Shown here piece by piece: positions 23,601 through 36,279 of a stretch of 64,000 bases of DNA. The position numbers and the translations under genes are program-made. How positions within the stretch are numbered: position 1 is the stretch's first letter; every line of letters begins with the position of its first letter. Origin of the DNA: Apium graveolens (taxonomy: Eukaryota; Streptophyta; Magnoliopsida; Apiales; Apiaceae). The notes below the pieces were generated by a model, which was not told the DNA's origin, searched no databases, and saw only the letters and a list, made by a program, of their open reading frames with translations. The stretch is from NCBI RefSeq assembly GCF_009905375.1, contig NC_133657.1:65598219-65662218 (forward strand), written 5' to 3'.

Positions 23601-26090
23601 TAATCATAATCTTATCAATTCAACAGTGTAATTCATCTCATCAACAAAACCTTGAGAGATAAACAATTAAGTTTCTCTCACATCTTTTAATACTTTAACG
23701 AATAAGGTATTCACCATAATCATCCATGTTATCACGTCTGTATTCTGAATAACATATTTCACAGGAAAATCGCATATTTTCATCCTCGAAGACGCATTCC
23801 TTATTGGAGTAGCTTTCTTTGATCCTTAGTTCAGTCCTGACTAGGTTAGTGATTTACAATTCTCGCCATATGCCCTTGTTTGCTTTCCATGCGTGAGAGG
23901 TAGATGGGACTTTACCCGCTTGGTCCATAATACGTTGATTTCTGATTGAAAAAAACTTTTGCAAAGAATGATGGTATAACGAAACAACCAGAAGGATTAA
24001 CAATTCAACAAAAATTAGAGTTGAAAAGAATGAAGAAACAAGAATTTGGATATGAATGAGACAACCACATTGGTACTTAAGATGGCAAGTCTTTCATACC
24101 ATATGGCATACAGTACATGATTAGGTGGCGTCCCACCCGACTCTTCGTCATTCTGACAAAATGCCTCATCATAACACTGTTCGTCCCAATCAGAAAGCAA
24201 AACTTGAAGGGAACAATTGAATTTGAAAGGAATGCAAAACCTCATTTTTGACATCATCATAAGGAGTTTATTTAAGAAAAGAAGTTCATACATTTTTAGG
24301 AATTAAAAGGGAATATACGCTATAATATTGAAAACAAGAACGATATCATTGGTCACCATTCACATTTCACTTATATTCATCTTTCGAGCTTGATCGATCA
24401 TATTTCCATTACTCCATATAACAACTTTAGAAAGTACATTGAGATGCCTTCACAAATTAAATATTATAGTAGATTTTTACTTGTCACATCTTGCGGTTTT
24501 TTTATCGCACTTACACGCATAGTACTTTAACAATCCAATCATAATGGCGTTCCTACCAGATAACTTCAAGTTTTCTCTTTTAAATTTAGAATAACCACGA
24601 ATCATTCAACATAACGATCCTTTTGTTAATAATATTCTTCTTTTTTTAGAAAAAATCTGGAAATCTTCCCAATCTTCTTCGATCACACCCAGGCCCCTTT
24701 TTAATCAATGAATTCTTTAAACTTAGATGGTCTCTGCAACTGGATGAACAATTACCTCGTACGCGGATTCTGTTATTAACCTTGTCAAATAATATTGGCA
24801 CCTTAGCGTTAGGAATAATCAACTTCTTCATAATTGCGGGTTACTTTGTTTTCTGAATTAACAATACTAAGTCTGAAACAAGTATCCTTCCGGGTAATTC
24901 AGGTCTTTTAACAAACAAGAAACTCAAGTAGTAACCTGACAACCAATGTTTAAAACTTGTTTTATTCAAAAAGGCTTTTAGAAATTTTGGAAGGAAAAAT
25001 CTTTTTTTTTTGAAAGCTTGTTAAAAAATTTTGAAAATCACAAATCTGGTTGTCCTTACTATATGAGTTGGTTGTTGTCCTTCCGACCTATAACAAGGTA
25101 CCACATCAAAGGAACGATCACAGAAAAGTCTGTTTACTTTAATGTACCTATTCTCCTTCATCGTGTCCATTTACCTTCCTTAATCAATGAAACTTCAATT
25201 GTCGTTGCATATTATATTATTCATAGCTTCACATCAAGGCTCACATACTGGTAATGCTCCCGTTAACAACTTTACAATCGTTAAGTGGAACAGACTATCC
25301 AATAGTCAACAATTTGTCTAATGTCACATCATCTTATTAAAATATACATCACATCATCATAATACCATTATCTAACTCCAAGAAATCTCCAGATCCGTAA
25401 TCTTCTCTAACTCTCTATTTTCAACACTTATCTACTATATTCCACAAGCTAGTCATGGGTAGCCTAATCACTAATAACTTCTTGTAACCAGGTAACAGCT
25501 ATCCTCCGAAACACTTGAATCTTCTTTCTAAACTTCTTCTCACCTTTATTTGTATCTCAATACTCACCATTTACTGCAACTCCCTAATCCATCCTCATAG
25601 GTACAATTGCTTCATAGGACAAGTTTCAGACTTAGGGTATAGAACATGATGCAGGGTAAACTGAAGAGATACACTCACAGCCGAATGTCCAGTAAAACAA
25701 AATTAAACAGATGGAGGTTCATAAATAGGTAATTTCGTATCAAGGGGGTAGAATAGCGTAAAATAGCTTGAAGAGGTGCAACTACCATAACAGAAGATAG
25801 TATCATTAATGCTGACGGAGGAACAAGGTTCAAATCTACAAGAAGATGACAATCCTCGAACGAAAAGCTCCAAACGATCAAATGATACAGAGATATCAGG
25901 ATCTGCCATTACCGTTGCCTGGAAATCACGTCGCCAGCTAAAAATCCCGAATCGCAATACGAACCGTGCCAGAGACTTACTATACAATTGCACTCATCCT
26001 TACGACATCTTATCTTTCTATTTCCTAATCCTAATCCTAACCCTCTACCCAATCCCGACAATCTAGGCTTGTTTCAGTGACTTATAACCT
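23601..26090. other. expected gag/leader region, nothing recognisable
   Basis: By position this should hold gag and the 5' leader. I find no zinc knuckle or capsid motif. A 92-codon minus-strand frame at 24015-24293 has acidic residues and cysteines but resembles no Gag I know. The sequence is AT-rich and stop-dense. Confidence 0.5.
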
Positions 26091-26093
26091 GTA

Positions 26094-26105
26094 CCTCTGA
26101 TACCA
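26094..26105 (-). other. primer binding site (Met-tRNA type)
   Basis: TGGTATCAGAGG on the minus strand, three bases inside the LTR end at 26109. Confidence 0.85.
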
Positions 26106-26108
26106 ACC

Positions 26109-28395
26109 TGTGACGCCCTCCAAACCCAGGTCAGAAGTTTGGGGTCCACAACACATACACAATATATAAACCTGTATAAGAAATAATATTTTCAATGACC
26201 CTGCTTTACATAACCACGGATCGCAACAGGTTAAAGTATGAAAACACGCCACAACCTTAACATTTATTACAACATACCAAAACCCAACTAATTTAACTTA
26301 CAACTAATAATAAAATTTATTTTTACAATCGTACTATTTCTCTACCGTATGAAGCTCCTTGCTAGATCGATCCGACTCAAACTGGAACTTTAGCCCGAAC
26401 TTTGGACTGAAGAACTTTACTATCATCCATAACCGTTTTAACTGTAAAATATATAAAAAGAATCGCAAGGGTGAGCTAACTAGCTCAGCAAGTCACAATT
26501 ACAATAGTTGAAGCTAATCAATGATCAAACGAGATGATTCAGAAGAATCAAGTTTATTGCTAAACAATCATTAGAATTGGATATTCATTTTAAGTTTTAA
26601 AAACCAAGGTTAGGCTGCTGATCAGTCACACACTAACCCCGAGCAAGCACACAACACTGCTCTAATTACTGGATCGAAGGCACACATTGGCCTAACTTGA
26701 CCATTGGTATGGTCTGACCACGAATCTGGTCCACATATATAAAACTATCCAATCCTAAAGCAGTTCAATATGATAAACAATATAATTCGATAAAACAAGA
26801 TCATAATCAATGATGGTTAAACATATGAATAAAAACTTAAGGAAACTCATGGATATCTCAAGGGTATATCAAGGTATGTATAAGAAACGGTTTTCAGTCT
26901 GTAAAATGATCAGGTAGTGGACAAATACTGATTTTTCAAGGTATAGTTCTTTGATGTTATAAAGAATGGTTGGAGTATAAAAGTTTCTGTGTTTTCAAAC
27001 AATTTTTGCTTCAGTGTTTGGTGTTTGGTAGTTATATATTTGGGGAGTGGTATCATATTTGTGTTATTTGGTATCTGAGGATCAACAAAGGATGGTTTAC
27101 AAAGACCAAGGCTTACGGCTCAAGATCAAGAAAAATCAGAGTTCAAGGGTAAATAGTTTAAAGCACTTGCAATATAAACAAGAGTTATTTTAAATAAGAG
27201 CGACATGTTATGAAACATTTTGAAAATAATAACGATATATCTTGAAGAAAAGTTCGGAAGTCCTTGACTTACAGGGCTTTATAACTATTACTGATCAACT
27301 CTGAGCCGACTCTGTCGCTCAGGCTTTAACGTCCAACCACTAGATCCCATTGGATTTGACTTCGACACTCAGGTCTTTCTGTTGAAACTCTACTGAGCTC
27401 GTCGACTGACCACTAGGTTATCTTTAGTCCATCGTCCACTTTCAGGTTCCCGACTATAACCTACAGGGTCGAAATACCCTACGTTAGATGTCTAGGTATG
27501 CTCGACATATCCTCGATACTAATTCTTACCCAACGATATTCAAACCCGACTCGTAATTATGAATATTATAATAACACACGCAACAAATAGGGTTCACAAT
27601 CTCGAGGATCGGTTCGGTGTTCGTTTTCGGAAAATATATATATATACTCTTTATTTTACGAAATCAGGGTTATCGATTTGGTAAAATATTTTATTACATC
27701 GCACAACCAAGTTTCGTATATAAAACATACACATGTACATATAGTCACTCGACGTCTCGATAATCCTCGGATACGTTCCCGTATTTACATAATTCAGTTT
27801 CCCGGAAATTGGGCAGCGTCTCCTTTGTTTATCTGACTACCCGTCGAAACATCAATCGACGTCAAATTTTAAACACAACAATCCGATTAAAACACAACAA
27901 CCCTCGCAAATCCCAATCACCAATAAAATTTTTAGTTAATCATTATTATTCGTAGGACTCAGAAATTTTTAGTTAATCAATATTCCAAACTTAAATAAAT
28001 ATGAGTTTCATAATTTTTGAAAAATTCTAGAATTAAATATGGATTTTAAAAATAAAAGTAATCAGAACATCATTTAAAGATAAATAATTACTAAAATATT
28101 GATTTCTCAATTTTATAAAATCCTAAAAATAATTAATGTAATTATAAAATCATAAAAACAATTTTAGAGGCACTTCAAATATTTATACAAATAAATTTGC
28201 ATTAAATCCACTTTAAAAGTGAAACAATTCAATACAATTCCTTAATTAATCACGCGAACAAACCGGTACATTATAAATCATACCTAGATAATAATCAAAC
28301 AACACATAGTGGTCAAAACCAATACACGGATTTTATGTTATAATTTCTATAATAATCACATATTTAAATAATTCAAAAACACACGAGTCGTTATA
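26109..28395 (-). repeat. 5' LTR of the 12.8-28.4 kb element (2.29 kb)
   Basis: Sister of the LTR at 12787-20314, uninterrupted by the solo LTR but lacking about 1.04 kb. The deletion joint at about 27967-27985 carries a repeated tttttagttaatca found about 40 bp upstream. It ends against the target duplication GAACT at 28396. Confidence 0.88.
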
Positions 28396-28610
28396 GAACT
28401 AGCCTTCACCACCACAAAGTCCAACATCTGAGTTGCTTGTCTTGGTTCATGTCCTATGGTTGTTGGCAACTTGATTATCCCTTCTACGGGGAACTCCACT
28501 CCCGCAAATCCATATATCGGCATGTCGGTTGGGGTCAATTGGAAGTCATTATATCCCATCCTTAAAAAGGTGTCATGGAGCAAGATATCCACTTAAGCAC
28601 CATTATCCAC
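28396..28610 (-). pseudogene. Tat protease, N-terminal half
   Basis: Aspartic protease that would cut Gag-Pol. The active-site region reads RVLVDNGA, then a TAA stop, then VDILLHDTFLRMGY; D-N-G is a known variant of D-T/S-G in this clade. It continues MPIYGFAGVEFPVEGI and MLDFVVVKASS before the inserted element breaks it at 28396. Its second half is at 12541-12786. Confidence 0.82.
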
Positions 28611-30597
28611 AAGGACCCTTTTCACCGGGTTGTTCCATATTATCGGGGTTATGACCAGCGGATCGTCATGGGGAAATTTCACACCCTCCAGTTCAGAATC
28701 ATCAAAAGACATTGTTACTCCTGTCCTGGCCCTCTTCGGGGCTTCCCCTATAATATGCATAACTTCTCGGGCATATGCTTTCCTGGAGTTCTTGGATAAT
28801 TCAGCAGCAGTTGGCCCTCCAAAAATTATGTTTATCACAGGCCCTCGGGGTCGCAATCCTCCAAAGATTATATTTATCACCGGTCCCCTAGGTTGGGGAT
28901 TTCGTCCCTGAACTTCTTGATCTCTTCTTCGATCCTCAAAGTTTTTTCTCACGTTGTTGCTCCTGTCTCCTCCATCTCTAGTGTACTTGTTCAATCTCCC
29001 TTTTCTAATAAGGAAATCAATTTCATATTTCAGTTGCCTACACTCATCGGTGTCATGACCAACATCCTTGTGAAATCTACAATACTTGCTGTTATCTAAC
29101 TTGGCAGGATCGGCCTTCAAGGGCTTAGGCCAACGAATATCTCGATCTTTCTCAATTTCCATTAAAATTTGGCTCCTTGGAGCATTCAGCTTAGCATACT
29201 CAGTGAATTTTTGTCCAGGTCCTCCTCTCTTCGGAGTTGAGTCAGGGTTTTGCTCAGTTCTGGGATACTTGTCCTTAGCGATGTATTCCAGATCGGTCTT
29301 CCATTTCTTGCCTCTAGCGGGCTCGTTGCTCATGACTGTCTTCCTCATACTCTCTTCCACCTTGATGTACTTCCCTGCCCTATCTTGGAGCTGCAACATG
29401 CTTTCAGGGGGGCGTTTGGCCAAGGACATCTTGAAAAACTAATCCCTAGTTCCCTGTTACAGTGCTATCATGGCTACCTTGTCATCAAGGTCTGGGACTT
29501 TTAAAGCTTCCTTTATGAAACGATTCAGGTAGTCTCTTAAGGATTCCTTCGCTCCCTACACAATGCTCATGAGGGATGCTGAACTTTTCTCATGCACTCT
29601 CCCACTGATGAATTGCTTAATAAAAGCCTGACTTAATTCTCTGAAGGACCCAATAGAGTTTGGGGGTAAACAATTATACCACCTTTGAGCCATACCCAAC
29701 GGGGTTTGAGGAAAGGCCCGACACTTAATAGCGTCATTCACGGGCTGTAGCACAGTGCATTAGAGAATGTCCTGACATGATTGGCGGGATCTCCTGTGCT
29801 ATCATAAGATTTAATAGTGGACATCTTGAACTTCCTTGAGATATGGGCATTCATTATTTCTTGGATCATCAGGATCTCCAAGGGGGAGAAGATTGCTTGG
29901 ATCAGCCCTTGGGACAACTGCCCTTCTCTGTATCGGACCATCCAGGTCTATGATAGGGGGAGGACTCCCCCCCCCCCCTTGGGGGTAATGGGGGTCTGGT
30001 GTTCTGGTGTGACTCCAAGTCGCGATTCAGCCTTTGAATCTCAGCCTCATGAGCCCTGATCCTTTCCTGCACTTCTTGGGAATTCGTCCCTTGGGTGCTC
30101 CTAGGACGTTGGCAACCATCAGCCATCGGCTCTTTGCCAGCATGCCTCCTTCTTGGGGCCACTTCATCATCTGAAGATTCGGAGTCTCTCTCAGTGTAAG
30201 GACCAGAAAATTCCTGTTCCTCAGGGATTGGAGCCAAACCTTGTATATAGGGGGCGATCGCCCTCGTGCTTCACTCTGCCCAGCATGTCCGCTTCCTCCA
30301 ACCTCGGGGTAAAGGGGCATCCCATATGGGGGGTAAGTAGTCACAATAGTTGAATACTCATACCCAATGGGTCGAGAATTCATAGGTACATGTAGTTGTT
30401 GAACTTGGGGATTTACCTTGAGTAGCCGAGGGAATCGTCCCTTGTGGCTGAGGTTCAGTTGCCCCTATCCGGGCTTCTCCTTGTGTGGCTGCATAAGTTG
30501 AATGAGGAGGTACCTCCACGGTTGACTAAATCACTTGGGTTGTCCTCACTGGTGTTCCTCCTTCAAGGGCTCTAACTGTTCTCCGTGTTCTCGCCAT
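28611..30597 (-). pseudogene. Tat Gag
   Basis: Starts MARTRRTVRALEGG at 30597, about 125 bp after the LTR TATA box. The capsid-like core is readable at 29940-29560 (STGDPANHVRTFSNAL, FPQTPLGMAQRWYNCLPPNS, FIKQFISGRVHEKSSASLMS). A zinc knuckle of C-x2-H-x4-H-x4-C form (CRFHKDVGHDTDEC) lies near 29080. An 11-residue block RGPVINIIFGG is duplicated in tandem near 28810-28880. TAG/TAA stops interrupt near 30528, 29565 and 29440, with frameshifts in between (for example near 29750). The protein would package element RNA. Confidence 0.85.
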
Positions 30598-30649
30598 GGT
30601 TGTTGTTGTTATTTTCTAGAAACTTTTTATGGGATTTAGGATCCGATTT

Positions 30650-31465
<816 letters not shown>

Positions 31466-32587
31466 GGAAGCTTCCATTGATACGAAATAACACGAAAAAC
31501 CCGATAAACAGGTAACTGCGCTACAAACCGATTCATTTGATTTTCTTTAAAAATATTTGGAAAATATTTGGAAAAATATGAGACCAAAGAAAAATGTCTT
31601 CAAATATATAACAAAACATGTATACAAAAACTTGCCTAAAGTTTATATATATTTGTTTGACGTTTTGCGAACCCCGGAATAAAATGAACTGATTTTAGGG
31701 GTCCCGGAAAAAAGGTCTTCAAAATTCATAAAACCTTTTCTAAAATTCTTTTTAGTTATTATAGTGACACTTACAAAGTTTCAAGTCAAAATAACGTGTT
31801 TAGGTATTCTATTAAAAAAGTTTTTGATTAAACGTCCTTACACGACACGATAAAATACATTAGCCGTTGTCATAACTCGTCGACATTTTGGCTAAATTTT
31901 TGAATTGAAATGTATTCAAATAATATTACTTAAATAACAATAACCATGAAGTCCACTTAATATTTATTTTGAATATATTAGAATTTTTTCCATTTAAACA
32001 AAACTGTTTGGGGCTTCGGGATAAATATATATTTTTGAACTATCGGCAACTCAAAAAATAAGGAACTTTAAGAAATAATCTTTGGAAAATATATAAATAT
32101 ATTTGAGGATAAAAAATTTAAAAGTAACACTATTTTGAATAAAATACTGATTTTTGGTTCGTAAAATCAGTGTTCGGAAATATCGATATATGTGCCAATT
32201 TGACTTTTACCTTTAAATGTGTCAAATGAAATCTAGACTATGATATATGATTTACTTGATATTTATTATCCAAATCAAATGATTGGTACGAGAAAATGTT
32301 TTGTCAGATTGACTCTTTATCCGGATATGTCACATCGAATAATTCTAAGGGAGAAATTACCATATTATCTAGTAACTTCCTAACTCTAATTTAATTTTCA
32401 CTTTTGTAATTGACAAATAACCAAAACTGTAAAAACCCTAAAGACACAAAAGAGAAAGGTTGTCTCACAAAATGAAGAGAATATTTAGAGAAAGAGAGAG
32501 ATCGAGAGAAATAGAATTTGTCTTTGTTATGCCCGGAAATTGATACGGGCTACGAACATACCCATTATGAGAAATTATTAATATTAT
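31466..32587. other. unassigned AT-rich DNA
   Basis: Lies between the end of the Tat element (target duplication probably GGAAG at 31466-31470) and the next LTR. No coding frame, repeat or LTR ends seen. It could be ancestral genomic DNA or an old decayed element. Confidence 0.5.
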
Positions 32588-33812
32588 TGGGCTAAAATAA
32601 TTAGGTCCAAAAATATTATTGAGCTCTCGTATCGGTATATTGACCAGATTCATGTATTGCTATATTGACCAAGACCTCACTAGCTGACACGTGAAAATAT
32701 ATCAAAAAAGAGAATCTTGTACACCTCTTAATAGGAAGAAAGTCCTATCCACCTCTCTATCGGGAGGTGAGTCCTATCCTCATATTACTAGGAGGTGTGG
32801 CCTACTACTATATCACCATGATGGGTAGTATATCCTCATATTATTAGGAGGCCATTCATGCACCCATATTAACAAGTAAGGAGTAATCTCTTCAAATTTT
32901 GAAGAGGCTCTAAGAGACCAGTTGGAGTACAAACTCACATACAAGCTGCACAGGAGATATATTTATAACAATTAATGACTACATGACCTTCATGTGACAC
33001 ATCACAGAATCCTTGGAACACTATATCACACTTGGAAGGATCTCTTCAAAGCCCGCAATACTTACATATTTCTGGGATCACATCAGATGAAAACAATCTC
33101 TATAACAATACAAGGAATGAAGACATGAAAGCCTAGCCCTAAAAGGAGATACTTTGCTATTAACTTATTCTCTATTTGACTTGAAAACCAATGACCAGGC
33201 CTCAAGGGGTCACATGGGAGGAAGGATCACTATGTGTGGTCAGGTCTCCTGTGATCGCACGTAGTCTCTATACGGCCAAATTGCATGACCAGACTCTAAT
33301 GGGTCGCATGCAAGGCCATGCTCTCCATAAGATCATATCGCATGACCAGAATCTAAGGGGTTGCATGCGGGGCCTGTAGGTGTTCTCGTGGCTCACCAAC
33401 GAGATACATTTTCCTACCTCTATGACAAACTAATACATCCTAATTGGGGTTGATTCATAGAAAAATATGGGCTTTTTACGGATGACCCCGCGGTTAACGA
33501 ACCTGAGCCTTGATGAATTGGACCAAATCCTAACGCATATGGGTAACTTTTCCTCTAAGAACTATGTATGGCTTGAACCCCTTTAAAAGGTTACGTAGGC
33601 CTTTTATTTATGGATGATCGATAGTTGAAATAAGAGGGAGAAAAAACTTTGCTTTGGCAGACTAAGAATCATCAAACAAGATCAGCTAAAATATCCACCA
33701 ATTTCCATTTCTTGTTCATCACGTTCTTCTTGAAAAAAGCTTCAAATCAACATAATTTGCTTCGTGATTGCAGCAACCTCAAAATTCATGTTGTTACAAA
33801 TTTCTCCCAATA
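32588..33812 (+). repeat. LTR of the non-autonomous Tat-like element
   Basis: The right border is set by the primer site; the left border is a guess (tattgggct at 32588 mirrors ctcccaata at 33804-33812). Internal short repeats occur: ggaggt..gtcctatcc blocks at 32740-32860, and catgaccag..ct..gggtcgcatg blocks at about 33189, 33284 and 33341. A TTTAAAAGG at about 33577 could be the promoter. Confidence 0.45.
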
Positions 33813-33817
33813 ATATT

Positions 33818-33835
33818 TGGCTCTAGAAGGAGGGG
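33818..33835 (+). other. primer binding site, Tat type
   Basis: TGGCTCTAGAAGGAGGGG, one base from the TGGCGCTAGAAGGAGGG primer site I recall from many plant Tat/gypsy elements. Confidence 0.6.
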
Positions 33836-33856
33836 TTTGTCATCTATAGGAGAACG

Positions 33857-33991
33857 ATGTCTCGATCTCACAAAATGGAGCTAGTAGCTACCTTAGAAGC
33901 GAAGATGAGGACCACTAGGAGACCACGTGCCGAAGAAAAAGGGGCGCGCGACCCTGACCCTTTTAGGAAAGAGTTCCATAGGTACCTATAG
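33857..33991 (+). CDS. 44-codon gag-like leader ORF
   Basis: ATG at 33857, 22 bases after the primer site, to TAG at 33989. The product is very basic and acidic (MSRSHKMELVATLEAKMRTT, then RRPRAEEKGARDPDPF), as at the start of Tat Gag. It ends before any capsid motif, and minisatellite sequence follows about 70 bp later. Probably a remnant of gag kept because it overlaps packaging or priming signals; it may not be translated. No similarity to a known protein beyond composition and position. Confidence 0.4.
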   Translation: MSRSHKMELVATLEAKMRTTRRPRAEEKGARDPDPFRKEFHRYL

Positions 33992-34059
33992 ACATGGTAA
34001 AAAAGTGACCGCTACCTTAGCACAACCAGTAATATGTTCTCTCATCAGGGACGACCGTC

Positions 34060-34560
34060 TCTTGCATGTCCCTTCTTGAGATTCCCTTTTATGGGTTGCC
34101 TCTACGTGAACACCTTAGCGGGTTACTTCACATGAAAAGCCTCTACGGAGATGCCTCTACATGCCCCCTCATGGGATGCCTCTGTGTGAGTGCTTTATCA
34201 GGTTTCTCTGCATGAGATGCTTCTATGTGAGATGCCTCCTCATGGGATGCCTCTACGTGAGCACCTTAACGGATCGCTCAATATGAGATGCCTTTAGGGA
34301 GATGGCTCTACATCAGATGCCCCCTCATAGGATGTATCTTCATGAGTGCCTTAACGGGTCTCTCTGTATAAGATGCCTCAATGTGAGATGCCCCCTCGTG
34401 GGATGCCTCTGCGTGAAAACTTTAGCGGGTCTCTCTACATGAGATACCTCTATGTGAGATTCCTTATCGTGGGATGTCTCTGGGTTAGCACCTTAGCGGG
34501 TCGCTATGCATGGGATGCGTCTTCATGAGATGCACTTAACAGGATGCCTCTTTTATTATG
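34060..34560 (+). repeat. about 71-bp minisatellite
   Basis: About six to seven diverged copies. The landmark (a/t)ggatgcctct begins near 34172, 34243, 34327, 34399 and 34470, giving a period of 71-72 bp with one longer unit. Each unit holds gatgcctctacgtgagcacc and ccttagcgggtcgct versions. Confidence 0.8.
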
Positions 34561-35029
34561 GAGTGACGGTCTCTCTCAGCAAGGCCCCTCTTGGATGACC
34601 AACAAGGTCTTTATGGTATATCTGTCTCTCTCCACGAGGCCCCTTATTTATGCTACAAGTTTGGGCTTCTTCATGGTTTGGTACCCTCTCAGTGAGCCCC
34701 CTACTTTAGAGACTATCAAGGTTCTCATTGGGTGATAACCTTTCTTAGCGAGTCTTCTCTATATTGTGTGGCTTTTTCTCCAAGTTTTGACATTTCTTGT
34801 TAGGTTGTTTTTACTCGTGTTCTAACATTTAAACTAATTACAGAACTAGGCCATCATGCTCATGTAAGGCTAAAAAATTCTAGAATACAGCATTGCGAGG
34901 CCCCAATAGGCCTCACCAATGAGCATGATTATGTTTATAAGTCTATTGAATGCTAATTTAGGTGATAACAGATGAGAAGAGGCCACCCTAAGTAGAAAGG
35001 ATAACTAGCATCCCCTCTACATACAAAAG
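34561..35029. other. spacer between minisatellites
   Basis: No coding frame or clear repeat. Contains a few degenerate ctctctc..gaggcccct blocks at 34570-34700 that may be outlying repeat units. Confidence 0.45.
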
Positions 35030-35460
35030 AAATTATCTCTACTATGGCCTAAGGAAAATTCAGGCTCTCCACATATTTCTCAGGAATTCAAACTTTTCCC
35101 ATTAGAAGAATTGGGGTCACCTCTCTAGAGGAATTTGAGCTCTCTTCTTTCTAGAGATTCGAACTCACCTCTTTAAAGGGTGCATACACACCACTTTAGT
35201 AGAGATCTAGCTCACCTGTCTAAGGGTCTAGGCTCTCCTCTTTAGCAGGGATCTGGCTCACTACTCTTGTATTGATTAGGGCTCTCCTCATCTCGCTCAG
35301 TGATTCAGACTCTCCTTACCAGTGAAGATTTGGCTCACCTCCCTGGTAGAGGTCCAGGGTCACCTCTCTAAGAGATTCAGGCTCATCTTTCAACTAAAAA
35401 TTTGAGCTCACCTACCCAAGGATTCGTGCTCACCATTCTAAGGAATTTGTTATCATCACA
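35030..35460 (+). repeat. irregular minisatellite with ggctcacct core
   Basis: About 12 short units of 25-35 bp, each with gatt(c/t)(g/a)(g/a)gctcacctctctaag-like sequence. Pairs form a looser period near 60 bp. Confidence 0.65.
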
Positions 35461-36270
35461 ATAGCAGGTGCACCGACCTCATTTTAATAGCAGGAGCCGA
35501 CTTTCATCAATGCCAGGACTTAGAAATGTGACACGGGTTAGAGTTGATGTGGCCTAATGCTTCTAGAGTAGCATTGAAGAGATCATGTGATTCATATTAA
35601 TAATGGAAAAATGATGTTAACTCAAATAGCACAAGAAGAAAACTACAATATTTTGATTCCTCATCACATCTACAATGTTAATAAGGAATTGGGGGGTAGT
35701 TGCATTATGTTAATATCTACTCCGACATGAGATGAAAATTGCAGGACAAGGCCAGCATCTAGTGATGCGTGGTGAAAAACCTAACATCTTGTAGTAGTGA
35801 GGCCTTTTGGCCATATTGGCAATCGATGATGGGTCTTTCTATAATTTTTTACATCGTGCATGTGCTAAGATAAAGTCATAAGCATAAGGGAAACATTTAT
35901 GAATAATAGCATGAGACATTGTGAGTCCTATCAGGCTAGCATATGATGCGAGGCCATTATGCCGATGTTGTGTGGCATGCGGCTTGGGATACATATGCAA
36001 TGCAAGGTCCACATGAGGTATGAAATAAATTCTACGAGGACCTTATCATAACATGTGGGAGACTGGAAAACTACCTTGGAAGAATTTAAAATAATGTACA
36101 AGAAAATCAAGATGCATCAACACTAGACATCGATCAAGCAAGCTAATGCAGCTTCCAAAAGCATATGAATAAGTTAAATAAATCAAGTCTACAAGTGAGA
36201 GGCAAATAAAATGGAGTGCCTACATTTCCAACGACTCTAGCAGATAAAGTCTAAGAGGAATTAAAAAAAT
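35461..36270. other. unassigned internal sequence
   Basis: No protein motif or repeat seen. By position it lies where a full Tat element would have pol or its 3' spacer. Confidence 0.45.
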
Positions 36271-36279
36271 ATGAAGATC

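Larger units (their letters stand above)
12787..28395 (-). mobile_element. Tekay/Del-like chromovirus inserted in the Tat protease gene
   Basis: Two LTRs (12787-20314 and 26109-28395), a PPT and a Met-tRNA primer site flank a 5.8 kb internal region on the minus strand. The target duplication is GAACT at 12782-12786 and 28396-28400. Both LTRs end TGTGACGCCC and ...GTTATA on the plus strand, so one terminus is TA where TG would be usual. Over the first about 230 bp I count nine LTR differences. The pol region is far more decayed than the LTRs, and no gag is recognisable, so it may have been non-autonomous when it moved. Confidence 0.85.

Noticed and set aside
24015..24293. Possible host gene or Gag (92 codons, minus)
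   Set aside because: Acidic and cysteine-containing but without zinc knuckle spacing, in the decayed leader region of a chromovirus.
34060..34560. CRISPR-like regular repeats
   Set aside because: Diverged tandem units without unique spacers, inside a plant retroelement.
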